Shown here in pieces: positions 1-11,117 of a stretch of 64,000 nt of DNA. The notes beneath the pieces were generated by a model. That model saw only the letters and a program-made list of their open reading frames with translations. It did not search any database and was not told the origin of the DNA. Position numbers and translations under genes: made by a program. The stretch lies in NCBI GenBank assembly GCA_028456385.1, contig JALNQF010000057.1, positions 1 through 64,000 on the forward strand. Direction: 5' to 3'. Position 1 is the stretch's first letter; every line of letters starts with the position of its first letter. Source of the DNA: Ophiosphaerella korrae (Eukaryota; Ascomycota; Dothideomycetes; Pleosporales; Phaeosphaeriaceae).

Positions 1-3000
1 GAATAGAAAAAGAACAAGTATAGTAGCTAAACTAGAAACTAGGACACTAGAGACCCTATAATCCTTAACGTAAACAAGGATAGAAAGAGAAAGAAAAATA
101 AAGACTTTACGTATTTTAACTATAGTAAGAAAGGCTACTACGTAAAAGACTACTAATTAAAGAAGAAAAAGGATATAGTATATTATAAATATAGGAAACT
201 AGGACACTATATAAAAGACTACAAAAGTAAGGACTATAAAAAAGATAAAGAAACTTAGTTAAAGATAATAGAGAAAAAGAAAGAAACACTATAAGTATAG
301 GCTAAACCTTAAGAAAAAGTAGCTAGAAGTAAAGAAATATAATACGTAATACTCTATTAGACCTTTTATTACAAAGATAACTACTATATACATCTTTCTA
401 GTAAATAGAGAGTAGGATAGTTCCTATAAAAGAATAGAGTAGTAGTAATAAAAGAAAGAATAAAAGTATAGCTAGAAGAAATAGCGTATATAATAGACCT
501 ACTAACAAAAGACTTAGAAAGAGAAGAGCCCTAGACCCTATTAATCTAGGCTAAAGGACTAGTACTAGATAAAGAGACTACTATAGCTTCCTCTAAAAGA
601 CTATAAAGAAGTAAAAGATAAGTTAGTATAAGAGGTATAAAGTACACCTAGCTAGATATATATAGCTATAATAGCTATACAATAATAGATATAGAGGAAC
701 AAAACAAAGAATAGAAATTTATTTAGAAATACTTACTAGTTATAAGTATAGAGGAAGTATATAAAGACTAGAAAGAACGCAATCCTAAAGAAATAAAGTT
801 TATACTATTTTAAGAATAGATAAAGCAATATATAGTTATAGTAAGAAGGATACCTATATAAAAGGAATAGTAGCACCTTGTAAGAAAAACGTAATAGATT
901 AACAAAGCCTATATACTATAAGTACTAATAGTATACTACGTCCTAACAAATACAAAACCTAAAATAGATAGTTACTAGAAAGGAGATAACAAAATAATAG
1001 ATCCTAAGTACCTAGTATATTTTAAAGTATTATAGATATTATACCTAGAGAAGAAATATATAATATATAGAAACCCTAAAGTAAATAACAAAGTATAGCC
1101 TATAAAAAGAAGAGGCTATAACTATATAAGAGTAATTCTAGTAGAAGATATCTAAGGATAGGAAATAATACCTAAAGAAGGTTACGTAGTAATAAGACCT
1201 AGACTAAAACTACCTAAGAAATACGTCTAAGGAAGACTATAGTACAAATACAAGTACAATAAATATCTAAAATATAAAGAATATAAACTTAAAATAAGGC
1301 TATAGCCCTAGGAAGATAGATAATTTACAAAAATACTAAAGTAAAAAAGACTAGAAGGTATAAGAAGCTTATATATTATAAAGATAGGTACTTATTAAAG
1401 AAAGAAAGTATAATTAATAATTAATAGTAGAGCTACAAAGAACTTTATATTAAAGAAGTTCGTAGAAAACTAAGAAATAACCTATACTATAAAGAAGTAC
1501 CCTTAACAACTAAGTATAATTAAAAGAAAACTATTCTAGAAACCTATAAGGTTCGAGACAACACCCTCTACGCTATAACTAGAAGAGATAATAATTAAGA
1601 ATATAGTTATAGACATAATAATAATTAATAACAAATAAGATATAATACTAGGAATACTATAGTTATAAATAACTAACCTAAGAATTAATTAGAGAATAGA
1701 AAAAATTAGCTACCCTAAGAAAGAAATATTAAAAGCTAACATAGCTACATATAAAGGAGAATTCTTAGAAGAATATAAGAAATAGGAAAAATAGCTTATA
1801 GAACCTAAAGATTACCTCCTAGAATATTAACTATAGAATTTAGCGATAGATCTAAAAGAAGATAAAGACGTAAGATAGAGCCTAGTTTATAGAAAAATAG
1901 AAGAAGAATCTAAGATTAAACAAACGTTTATTAAAAACGCACTAAAGAAAGGATAGATATAAGAATCTAAGTCCTTAGTAGTATATAGACTTATATTTAT
2001 AGATAAAAAGAGAATAAGTAATAAAAGACCTTACGTAGACTTTAGAAAAACTAACGTAATTATAAATAAGAACTAATATCCTTTACTACAAATAGATATA
2101 ATACAAGATAGACTATAGAAAGTAAGAATCTTTATAAAACTAGACATCTAGAACGCCTACTACTAGATTAGAATTAAAAAAGGTAATAAATAGAAAATAG
2201 TGTTTAGAACATAATATAGACTATATAAATACCTAGTTATACTCTTTAGCTTAATAAACGCACTAGCAGCCTTCTAGGAAAGAATAAATATAGTACTAAG
2301 AGAGTACTTAGATATATTTATATTTGTATACCTAGATAACATCCTTATATTCTTAGAAATAGAAAAAGAACACGTGTAGTATATATATAAAGTACTAGAA
2401 AAACTAGTAGAAAGTAAACTATTCCTTAAAATAAGAAAATGTAAATTCTATATAAAAGAAATAGACTTCCTTAGATTTATTATCGAACTAGGAAAAATTA
2501 AGATTAATCTAGAAAAAATTAGATCGATTAATAAATAGCTAATACTAAAGAACTTAAAAGAAGTACAATAATTTTATAGCCTAGCTAACTTTTATAAAAA
2601 GTTAATAGTAAGATAGTCTAAAGATATAGAACTAATAACAAGGCTTATAAAAAAGGATATACTATTTAAATAGATAAAGGAATGCAATAAAGTATTTAAG
2701 AAGATTAAAAAGAAGTTTATAGAAAACCTAGTTATTAGAATATATAACCTAGACCTACTAGTAATAGTAAAAACAGACGTATCTAATTTAGTCTATAGAA
2801 TAGCACTAATACAAGAAGACCTAAAGACTAAGAAAAAGTATTTAGTTAAATACTTCTCTAAGAAAATAAAGCTAGTAGAGCTTAACTATCTAATTTATAA
2901 TAAAGAGATACTAGTAATCTATAAAGTATTTAAATAATAGAGAGTATACCTATAAAGAGTAAAATACTAAACAAAGGTCTATATAGACTATAAGAATCTT

Positions 3001-4630
3001 ATAGGATTTATACTAAATAAAGAACTAATATAATAATATATAAGATAGTAGGAATTCCTATTAATATTTAATATAGAAATTATACATACAAAAGAGAAAG
3101 ATAACTAATTTATAGATACTCTTAGTAGAAGACTAGACTTATAGAAAGAAGTAAGCGCTACTAGTATAGTTCTAGTTAAAAACAAAGAAGGATATTTAGT
3201 CTTAAATACACCTAAAATAGCTATAACACTTAAAAGAAAGAGTAGCGAGCTAAACAAATAGATTTAGGAAGAAACAAGAAAAGCTTCTAAAGAAATAGAA
3301 AAACTTAAAATTAAAGAAAGTCTTGTAAAAGCCTATAGAAGAACGTATATTCTAAGAAAAATATAAAGAGAATTTATACAATAGTTCTATAAACTACTAG
3401 TATATAGATATTAAGGAATTAACAAAATACTAGATAGACTACTAAGAGATTACTATATCCTAAGAGTAAGATAACTAGTAATAGAAGTACTATAAGATTA
3501 TATAGAATACTAAAAGAATAAGTATAGTAAGTACGTACTATATAAGAAGCTATAACTAGTAGAAGTACTAAAATAACTATAAAGAGTTATTATAATAGAT
3601 TTTATTATAAAACTACCTAAGTTAAAAGACCTAATATTAGGAGTTAAGTATAATAGAATCCTAATAATAGTAAATAAACTTACAAAGTACTTATACTTTA
3701 GACTATATAAAGAGAAAAGTAGAATAGAAGTTATAGTATACTAGGTTCTAGGAACTATAATTAGCTAATATAGACTACTAGATAAGATTATTATAGATAG
3801 AGACGTAAGATTTATATTAAAACTATAGAGAATAATAATAGTATAATTAGGAATTAAATATACAATATTAATAGTATACTACCTATAGATAGATAGATAA
3901 TTAGAACGTATAAATTAGATAGTAGAACAATACTTAAGATACTACTTTAACTACAACTAGAATAACTAGGTACAGCTACTACCTATAGTATAGTTAGTAT
4001 ACAATAGTACAAAGAATAAAATAATAAGAGTATTACTTTTCTTTACAAACTATAGATTTAACCCTAGTATATATAGAATACTAAGACTAGAGATATCTTA
4101 GTCTCTAAGAAGAGAAAACTTTACTAATAGACTTAAAGATATATACAAGTAATTAAGACAAGATATAGAATTCCTATATAATTAAATAGTAAAGTACTAT
4201 AACAAGAAATATAAAGAGGGACCCTAATTTAGAAAAAGAGAAAAAGTATAGTTAGTATAGAAAAATATTAAGAGTAAGAGACTAAGCTTAAAATTAGACT
4301 ACGTTAAGATAGGACTATACAAAATTAAGAAAGAAGTTACGCTAGTTATATTTAAACTAAAGCTACTAAATAAAATAAAGATATACTTAACTTTTTACGT
4401 AGTACTACTTAAGATAGTACTATAAAACGTAGAACTACTAGTATATAAAGTAGACACGTATAGAGAATAAGAAGAATAGGAAGTTAAAGAAATCCTAGTA
4501 TACTAGTTCTATAATAGTAGGAACTACTATCTAGTAAAATAGATAGGTATAGATAAAAAAGGATAACTATAGGAAGAAATATAGGAACTAGAGGATAATC
4601 TTAACTACTTTAAGAAACTAGAAGACTTCT
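1..4630 (+). pseudogene. gag-pol relic of element C
   Basis: Decayed polyprotein. Two zinc-knuckle relics lie near 103-156 and 181-222; the second still reads K-LGH-IKD with Cys changed to Tyr, as expected from G-to-A change of TGT. The RT catalytic box is at about 2326-2355 and reads YLDNILIF, so the second catalytic Asp is now Asn. An integrase DFI-KLP motif is at about 3595-3625 and an ER-NQ-type motif at about 3903-3935. A chromodomain relic (EVKEIL ... YYLVK) is at about 4475-4560. In-frame stops are mostly TAG at Trp positions. No intact protein is possible. Confidence 0.88.
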
Positions 4631-5312
4631 AAAGTTAAAACCCTCTAGAACGCCTAGCGGCGAACTAAGAGAACTAATATTACTATTACTAGATAGAGAG
4701 GCGATAAGAGCGCCTAACGTAGGACCTACTATAGCAATACTAAATACCTTATCTAAGTCTAGCTTAGCTTCTAGAGCTACTAACTATATAGCTAATTTCT
4801 TATTATTTAGCGCCTTTATTTTATAAAGACAAGAGAGATAAGCTTAATTCTCTACTAGCTTACTCTACGCAAGCTCTTAGATCTACTTACGCTTAGCTTT
4901 AGCCTCTACAATTTAAGATAGTAATTTCTCTTAAGCCTAGTTAATAGCTCTCCCTATTATTATTAAGCTTAGATATAAGAATAAGTATAATAAATATATA
5001 CTCTATAAAAGAGATACTAGACACGTTGTAGAAACTATAAACGTTTATATAGATATACGCCTTATAAGCTCTACTATTATTTATAGAAACTATATAAAGA
5101 GAGTACTTAGGATTTAACTTAGAGGAAGTATAACAAGAATAAGGAAATATTTTAATACTATTACGCAACATATAATTAGTAAGAAGATATTAACAACGTA
5201 TAGAAGAGGTAACTATAAAGAGTAATAAGGAACTAGAAATTAATAAAGAGAGTAGGTTAATAACCTTAGCTCTAGGATAGATAAACAAGGACTTACTTAG
5301 AGGAGGAGATAG
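4622..5312 (-). pseudogene. Antisense ORF relic of element C (Cys-rich, then helical segment)
   Basis: On the strand opposite to gag-pol, between chromodomain and 3' LTR, a frame is open for 76 codons (4941-5171) despite heavy RIP. It aligns with the corresponding frame in the other four elements. A shared block reading AKVINL-SLL-SSLLL lies near the LTR end, followed by a block with VK/IK-(M/I)F, Tyr/Cys pairs and a VSS motif. The frame then changes by +1 and continues towards 4622 as a Lys/Leu/Gln-rich segment with EAKLDLD and LGAPI motifs. Function unknown; spacing of Cys (or Tyr from RIP of Cys) hints at metal binding. Confidence 0.6.
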
Positions 5313-5742
5313 TGTTATAATAGTAATAAGAGAAATATAGATAGAACTAATTAGCCCTATAACTAAAAGATTAAGTTCTTATAAATACAAAGAATATAAA
5401 CTTAATTAGGAAACTACACATAATTAGGATACTTAGGGTAATCTATAATCTATAAACTCTTAGCGTTAATAGATTATAGATTAAGGTAATCTACAATCTA
5501 TTATTCTTAGTAGTAATAGATTAATAGATTAAGACAAGTATATAGTTAGTAGCGACGCGCATTATTAAGATAGTATTAGTAATTTAATCTTTTAACTATA
5601 GAACGCTAATATAAGATAGTCGCAAGATATCTTCTATTATTTATAGTTATTGCAGATTACTTATATAAACCTTTATTATTATCTTACAATCTACTAACTA
5701 TAGAAAGGCTATTAGGAAGTCAACCCTAGTAAGCCTATAATA
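5313..5742 (+). repeat. 3' LTR of element C (430 bp)
   Basis: Starts TGTTATAATAG and ends GCCTATAATA, a RIP-altered form of the TGTTA...TAACA ends seen in the family. It is the reverse complement of the LTR at 18901-19332, so C and B belong to the same LTR subfamily. It contains subfamily-specific copies of an AATCTATTA/TAATAGATT palindromic motif. Confidence 0.85.
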
Positions 5743-6361
5743 TTATTACTCTCTATAGTTACCTCTTTTATACGTTATTAATATCTTCTTACTAATTACG
5801 TATTACGTAATAGTATTAAAATATTTCCTTATTCTTATTATACTTCCTTTAAGTTAAATCCTAAGTACTCTCTTTATATAGTTTCTACAAATAATAGTAG
5901 AGCTTATAAGGTATATATCTATATAAACGTTTATAGTTTCTATAACGTGTCTAGTGTTTCTCTTATAGAGTATATATTTATTATACTTATTCTTATATCT
6001 AGGCTTAATAATAATAGGGAGAGCTATTAACTAAGCTTAAGAGAAATTACTATCTTAAATTGTAGAAGCTAAAGCTAAGTATAAGTAGATCTAGGAGCTT
6101 ACGTAAAGTAAGCTAGTAGAGAATTAAGCTCGTCTCTTTTATCTTTATAAGATAAAGGCGCTAAATAATAAGAAATTAGCTATATAGTTAGTAGCTCTAG
6201 AAGCTAAGCTAGACTTAGATAAAGTATTTAGTGTTACTATAGTAGGTCCTACGTTAGGCGCTCCTATTACCTCTCTATCTAGTAATAGTAATATTAGTTC
6301 TCTTAGTTTACTACTAGGCGTTCTAGAGGGTTTTAACTTTAGAAGTCCTCTAGTTTCTTAG
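5743..6361 (+). pseudogene. Antisense ORF relic of element B
   Basis: Same antisense frame as in element C. The Cys/Tyr-rich part is open from about 5803 to a TAA at about 6028. The second part, in the +1 frame, runs to a TAG at 6359-6361. Its stops are only TAA or TAG at places compatible with former CAA or CAG (Gln), which is what C-to-T RIP on this strand predicts. The second part is rich in Lys, Leu, Ala and presumed Gln, suggesting an alpha-helical or coiled-coil region, and ends with a GAPI-SLSSNS block. Confidence 0.6.
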
Positions 6362-6379
6362 AGTAGTTAAGATTGTTTT

Positions 6380-9300
6380 CTAGTTCTTATATTTCTTCCT
6401 ATAGTTATCCTTTTTTGTCTATACCTATCTATTTTACTAGGTAGTAGTTCCTACTATTATAGAACTAGTATACTAAGATTTCTTTAACTTCTTATTCTTC
6501 TTATTCTCTATACGTATCTACTTTATATACTAGTAGTTCTACGTTTTATAGTACTATCTTAAGTAGTACTATATAAAAGGTTAAGTATATCTTTATTTTA
6601 TTTAGTAGCTTTAATTTAAATATAACTAGTATAACTTCTATCTTAATTTTATATAGTCTTATCTTAACGTAGTCTAGTTTTAAACTTAGTCTCTTACTCT
6701 TAATATTTTTTTGTACTAACTATACTTTTTCTCCTTTTCTAAATTAAGGTCTTTCTTTATATTTCTTATTATAGTACTTTACTATTTAATTATATAAGAA
6801 TTCTATATCTTATCTTAATTATTTATATATATCTTTAAGTCTATTAGTAAAGTTTTCTCCTTTTAGAAACTAAGATATCTCTAGTCTTAGTATTCTATAT
6901 ATACTAAGGTTAAATCTATAGTTTATAAAGAAAAGTAATATTTCTATTATCTTATTCTTTACGCTATTATACGCTAACTATACTATAGGTAGTAACTATA
7001 CCTAATTATTCTAGTTGTAGTTAAGATAGTATCTTAGGTACTATTCTACTATCTAGTTTATTCTTTCTAATTACCTATCTATTTATAGGTAATATGTAGT
7101 AGATATTACGTATTTAATTTCTAATTATACTATTATCGTTCCCTATAGTTTTAATATAAATCTTATATTTCTATCTATAATAATTTTATCTAGTAGTCTA
7201 TATTAGCTAATTATAGTTCTTAGGACCTAGTATATAGTAACTTCTATCCTACTTTTCTCCTTATATAGTCTAAAGTATAAGTACTTTATAAGTTTATCTA
7301 CTATTATTAGGATTCTATTATATTTAACTCTTAATATTAAGTCTTTTAACTTAGGTAGTTTTATAATAAAATCTATTGTAATAACTCTCTATAGTTATTC
7401 TAGTACTTCTACTAGTTATAACTTCTTATATAGTACGTATCTATTATACTTATTCCTCTAGTATTCTATATAATCTTATAGTACTTCTATTACTAGTTGT
7501 CTTACTCTTAGGATATAATAATCTCTTAGTAGTCTATCTAGTATTTTGTTAATTCCTTAATATCTATATACTAGTAGTTTATAGAACTATTATATAAATT
7601 CTCTTTATATTTTTCCTAGAATATACGTTCTTCTATAGGCTTTTATAAGACTTTCTTTAATCTTAAGTTTTTTTATCTCTTTAGGGGCTTTTCTTGTTTC
7701 TTCCTAAATCTATTTGTCTAGCTTGCTACTCTTTCTTTCGAGTGTTATAGCTATTTTAGGTATATTTAGGACTAAATATCCTTCTTTGTTTTTAACTAGA
7801 ACTATACTAGTAGCGCTTACTTCTTTCTATAAGTCTAGTCTTCTACTAAAGGTATCTATAAATTAGTTATCTTTCTCTTTTATATATATAATTTCTATAT
7901 TAAATATTAATAGGAATTCCTACTATCTTATATATTATTATATTAGTTTTTTATTTAGTATAAATCTTATAAGATTCTTATAGTCTATATAGACCTTTGT
8001 TTAGTATTTTACTCCTTATAAGTATACTCTCTATTATTTAAATACTTTATAGATTACTAGTATCTCTTTATTATAAATTAAATAGTTAAGCTCTACTAGC
8101 TTTATTTTCTTAGAGAAGTATTTAACTAAATATTCTTTCTTAGTCTTTAGGTCTTCTTGTATTAGTACTATTCTATAGACTAAATTAGATACGTCTATTT
8201 TTACTATTACTAGTAGGTCTAAGTTATATATTCTAATAACTAGGTTTTCTATAAACTTCTTTTTAATCTTCTTAAATACTTTATTATATTCTTTTATCTA
8301 TTTAAATAGTGTATCCTTTTTTATAAGCCTTGTTATTAGTTCTATATCTTTAGACTATCTTACTATTAACTTTTTGTAAAAGTTAGCTAGGCTATAAAAT
8401 TGTTGTACTTCCTTTAGGTTCTTTAGTATTAGCTATTTGTTAATTAATCTAATTTTTTCTAGATTAATCTTAATTTTTCCTAGTTTAATAATAAATCTAA
8501 GGAAGTCTATTTTTTTTGTATAGAATTTATATTTTCTTATTTTAAAGAATAGTTTACTTTCTACTAGTTTTTCTAGTACCTTGTATATATACTATATGTA
8601 TTCTTCTTCTATTTCTAAGAATATAAGGATATTATCTAGGTATATAAATGTAAATATATCTAAGTACTCTCTTAGTACTATATTTATTCTTTCTTAGAAG
8701 GCTACTAGTACGTTTATTAAGCTAAAGAGTATAACTAGGTATTTATATAGTCTATATTGTGTTCTAAACACTATTTTCTATTTATTACCTTTCTTAATTC
8801 TAATCTAGTAGTAGGCGTTCTAGATATCTAGTTTTGTAAAGATTCTTGCTCTCTATAGTTTATCTTATATTACGTCTATTTGTAGTAAGAAGTATTAGTT
8901 CTTATTTATAATTATATTAGTTTTTTTAAAGTCTACGTAAAGTCTTTTATTACTTATTCTTTTTTTATCTATAAATATAAGTCTATATACTACTAAAGAC
9001 TTAGATTCTTATATCTATTCTTTCTTTAGTGCGTTTTTAATAAACGTTTATTTAATCTTAGATTCTTCTTCTATTTTTCTATAAACTAGGCTCTATCTTA
9101 CGTCTTTATCTTCCTTTAGATCTATTACTAAATCCTATAGTTAATATTTTAGAAGGTAATCTTTAGGTTCTATAAGCTATTTTTCTTATTTCTTATATTC
9201 TTCTAGGAATTCTCCTTTGTATGTAACTATGTTAGCTTTTAATATTTCTCTTTTAGGGTAGCTAATTCTACCTATTCTCTAATTAATTCTTAGGTTAGTT

Positions 9301-9980
9301 ATCTATAACTATAGTATTCCTAGTATTATATCTTGTTTGTTATTAATTGTTGTTATGTCTATAACTATATTCTTAATTGTTATCTCTTCTAGTTCTAGCG
9401 TAGAGGGTGTTGTCTTAAACCTTATAGGTTTCTAGAATAGTTTTCCTTTAATTATACTTAGTTATTAAGGGTACTTCTTTATAGTATAGGTTATTCCTTA
9501 GCCTTCTATAAACTTCTTTAATATAAAGTTTCTTATAGCTCTACTATTAATTATTAATTATACTTTCTATCTTTAATAAGTACCTATCTTTGTAATATAT
9601 AGGCCTCTTATACCTTCTAGCTTTTCTTACTTTAGTATTTTTATAAATTATCTATCTTCTTAAAGCTATAGCCTTATTTTAAGTTTATATTCTTTATATT
9701 TTAGATATTTATTATACTTGTATTTATACTATAGTCTTCTTTAGACGTATTTCTTAGGTAGTTTTAGTCTAGGCCTTATTACTACGTAACCTTTTTCTAG
9801 TATTATTTCTTATCTTTAGATGTCTTCTACTAGAATTACTCTTATATAGTTGTAGCCTCTTTTTCTTATAGGCTATACTTTATTATTTGCTTTAGGGTTT
9901 CTATATATTATATAATTCTTTTCTAGGTATAATGTCTATAATACTTTAAAATAAGCTAGATGTTTTAGGTTTATTATTTT
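6380..9980 (-). pseudogene. pol relic of element B (3' part)
   Basis: Reading the - strand, the chromodomain relic is at about 6420-6500, integrase at about 7000-7400, and the RT catalytic box at about 8620-8650 (Y-LDN-LIF form). The aspartic protease region lies upstream, towards 9980. Every domain is broken by in-frame TAA or TAG. The gag part lies beyond element A, at 17055-18860. Confidence 0.85.
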
Positions 9981-10441
9981 TGTTACGGGCCTCCTGTCGT
10001 CGACTATAGGTACCTATCTTAAAAGAGTTAGTAGATTATAAGGTAATAACAAAAGTTCGTGTAGGGATCTATAATAACTATAAATAATAGAAGATGTTTT
10101 GTAACTATCTTGTATTAGCGTTCTATAGTTAAAGGATTGAATTGCTAATACTATCCTAACAATGCGCATTACTACTAACTATATAGTAATAATATCTTAG
10201 CAGCTTCGTTACTTTGTATTTGCTAAGATTGTAAATTTACGAATTCGTTACATAATAGCTTCGTAGCTTTGTATTTGCTAAGATCACGAATTTACGAATC
10301 TATTACGTATCTATATTGTAGTTAGCTTCTTAATTAAACTTGTTGTCCTATAGGTTGTTACCCTACTTATTCTATGCTTTGTTAGTAGTTGAGCGTAGAC
10401 TAATTAGTTCTATCTTAGTTTCCCTTATTACTACTATAATA
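9981..10441 (-). repeat. 3' LTR of element A (461 bp)
   Basis: On the + strand it begins TGTTACGGGCC and ends ATAATA (from GTAACA). The differences from the partner at 16589-17049 that I checked are C/T or G/A transitions. It carries a duplicated internal motif around TTTGCTAAGAT (two copies). The antisense frame of element A runs through its right edge (ATG at 10340). Confidence 0.88.
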
Positions 10442-11117
10442 CTATTCCCTCTTCTACGTAGTCTCTTATTTCTCTATACTAGTGCTAAGGTTATTAATCT
10501 TATTTCTTTATTAATCCTTAGTTCTTTATTACTCTCTATACTATCTTAGTCCTATTGTAACAAACTTCTCTTTGTAGCTTGTATTGTTTGTAATAGGGTT
10601 AAGATGTTCCTATATTATTATTATACTAAATTAGGTCTTACTTGTCTTATGTCTTTAAAGGATAGTAAACACTATAACAAGTATATTCTCGCTAATATCT
10701 AGTATAAGTGTGTTTCCTCTAGGGTTTTGCTTGTAGAGTATAAGTATTCGATTTCTATATAGTCTCCTTCTACTAAGTTATATAGGGTAAGCCGTTAATA
10801 GGGCTTAAGTATAATTATTGTTATAGCTTACTACTACTAAGGCTAAGCGCAAGTTAACTCTTCGTAAGCTAGTAGAGCTTTATTCCTATATTAAGCGTCT
10901 TTAGAAGATAAAGGCTTATAATAACGCTAAGTTGTCTAAATAGTCTTGTGCCTTAGAGGCTAAATTAGATTTAGATAATGTAGTAGAGGTTACTCTAGCT
11001 CCTATTATATTAGGCGCTCCTATCGCCTCTCTATCTAGTAATAGTATCGTTAGTTTTCTTAATTCGCCGCTAGGCGTTCTAAAGGGTTTTAACTTTAGAA
11101 GTCTTCTAGTTTCTTAA
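10442..11117 (+). pseudogene. Antisense ORF relic of element A (best-preserved copy)
   Basis: Frame on the strand opposite to gag-pol. An open stretch begins at an ATG inside the LTR (10340) and runs to a TAG at 10547. The same frame then continues through a Cys-rich part (10574-10780) with a CIVC pair, a later CLMSLKDSK block and a KCVSS motif. A TAA at 10796-10798 closes it. The +1 frame then carries a Lys/Arg/Leu-rich segment to a TAA at 11115-11117. The Cys spacing (C-x2-S-x2-SK-x-C-x2-C type, allowing Tyr as RIP-altered Cys) recalls small Cys-rich DNA-binding-like proteins of fungi. That comparison is inference. Confidence 0.65.

Larger units (their letters stand above)
1..5742 (+). mobile_element. 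Element C: Ty3/gypsy chromovirus, 5' end outside window
   Basis: LTR retrotransposon read on the + strand, cut by the left window edge inside gag. Domain order is two CCHC knuckles, RT, integrase, chromodomain, an antisense frame, then the 3' LTR. This order (RT before integrase, chromodomain last) is that of chromoviruses in the Ty3/gypsy group. Its right end (5742) abuts the 3' untranslated part of element B, which runs the other way and lacks its own end and LTR here. The simplest reading is that C inserted into B and the rest of B lies left of the window. It is heavily mutated in the RIP manner, with TAG or TAA where Trp or Gln is expected. Confidence 0.88.
5743..9980 (-). mobile_element. 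Element B, 3' portion (interrupted by A and C)
   Basis: Ty3/gypsy chromovirus on the - strand. It pairs with element C as a 4.2-kb inverted repeat (985-5228 against 5743-9980) around C's LTR. It stops at 9980 inside pol, where element A begins, and resumes at 17050; the joined sequence matches the uninterrupted region of element A near 14710-14750. About 85 bp of 3' sequence and the 3' LTR, present in C at 5229-5312, are missing at 5743, which fits insertion of C there. Confidence 0.85.

Noticed and set aside
5313..5742. Single LTR shared by C and B as the product of one palindromic element
   Set aside because: B lacks about 85 bp before its own LTR at the junction, so insertion of C into B explains it more simply.
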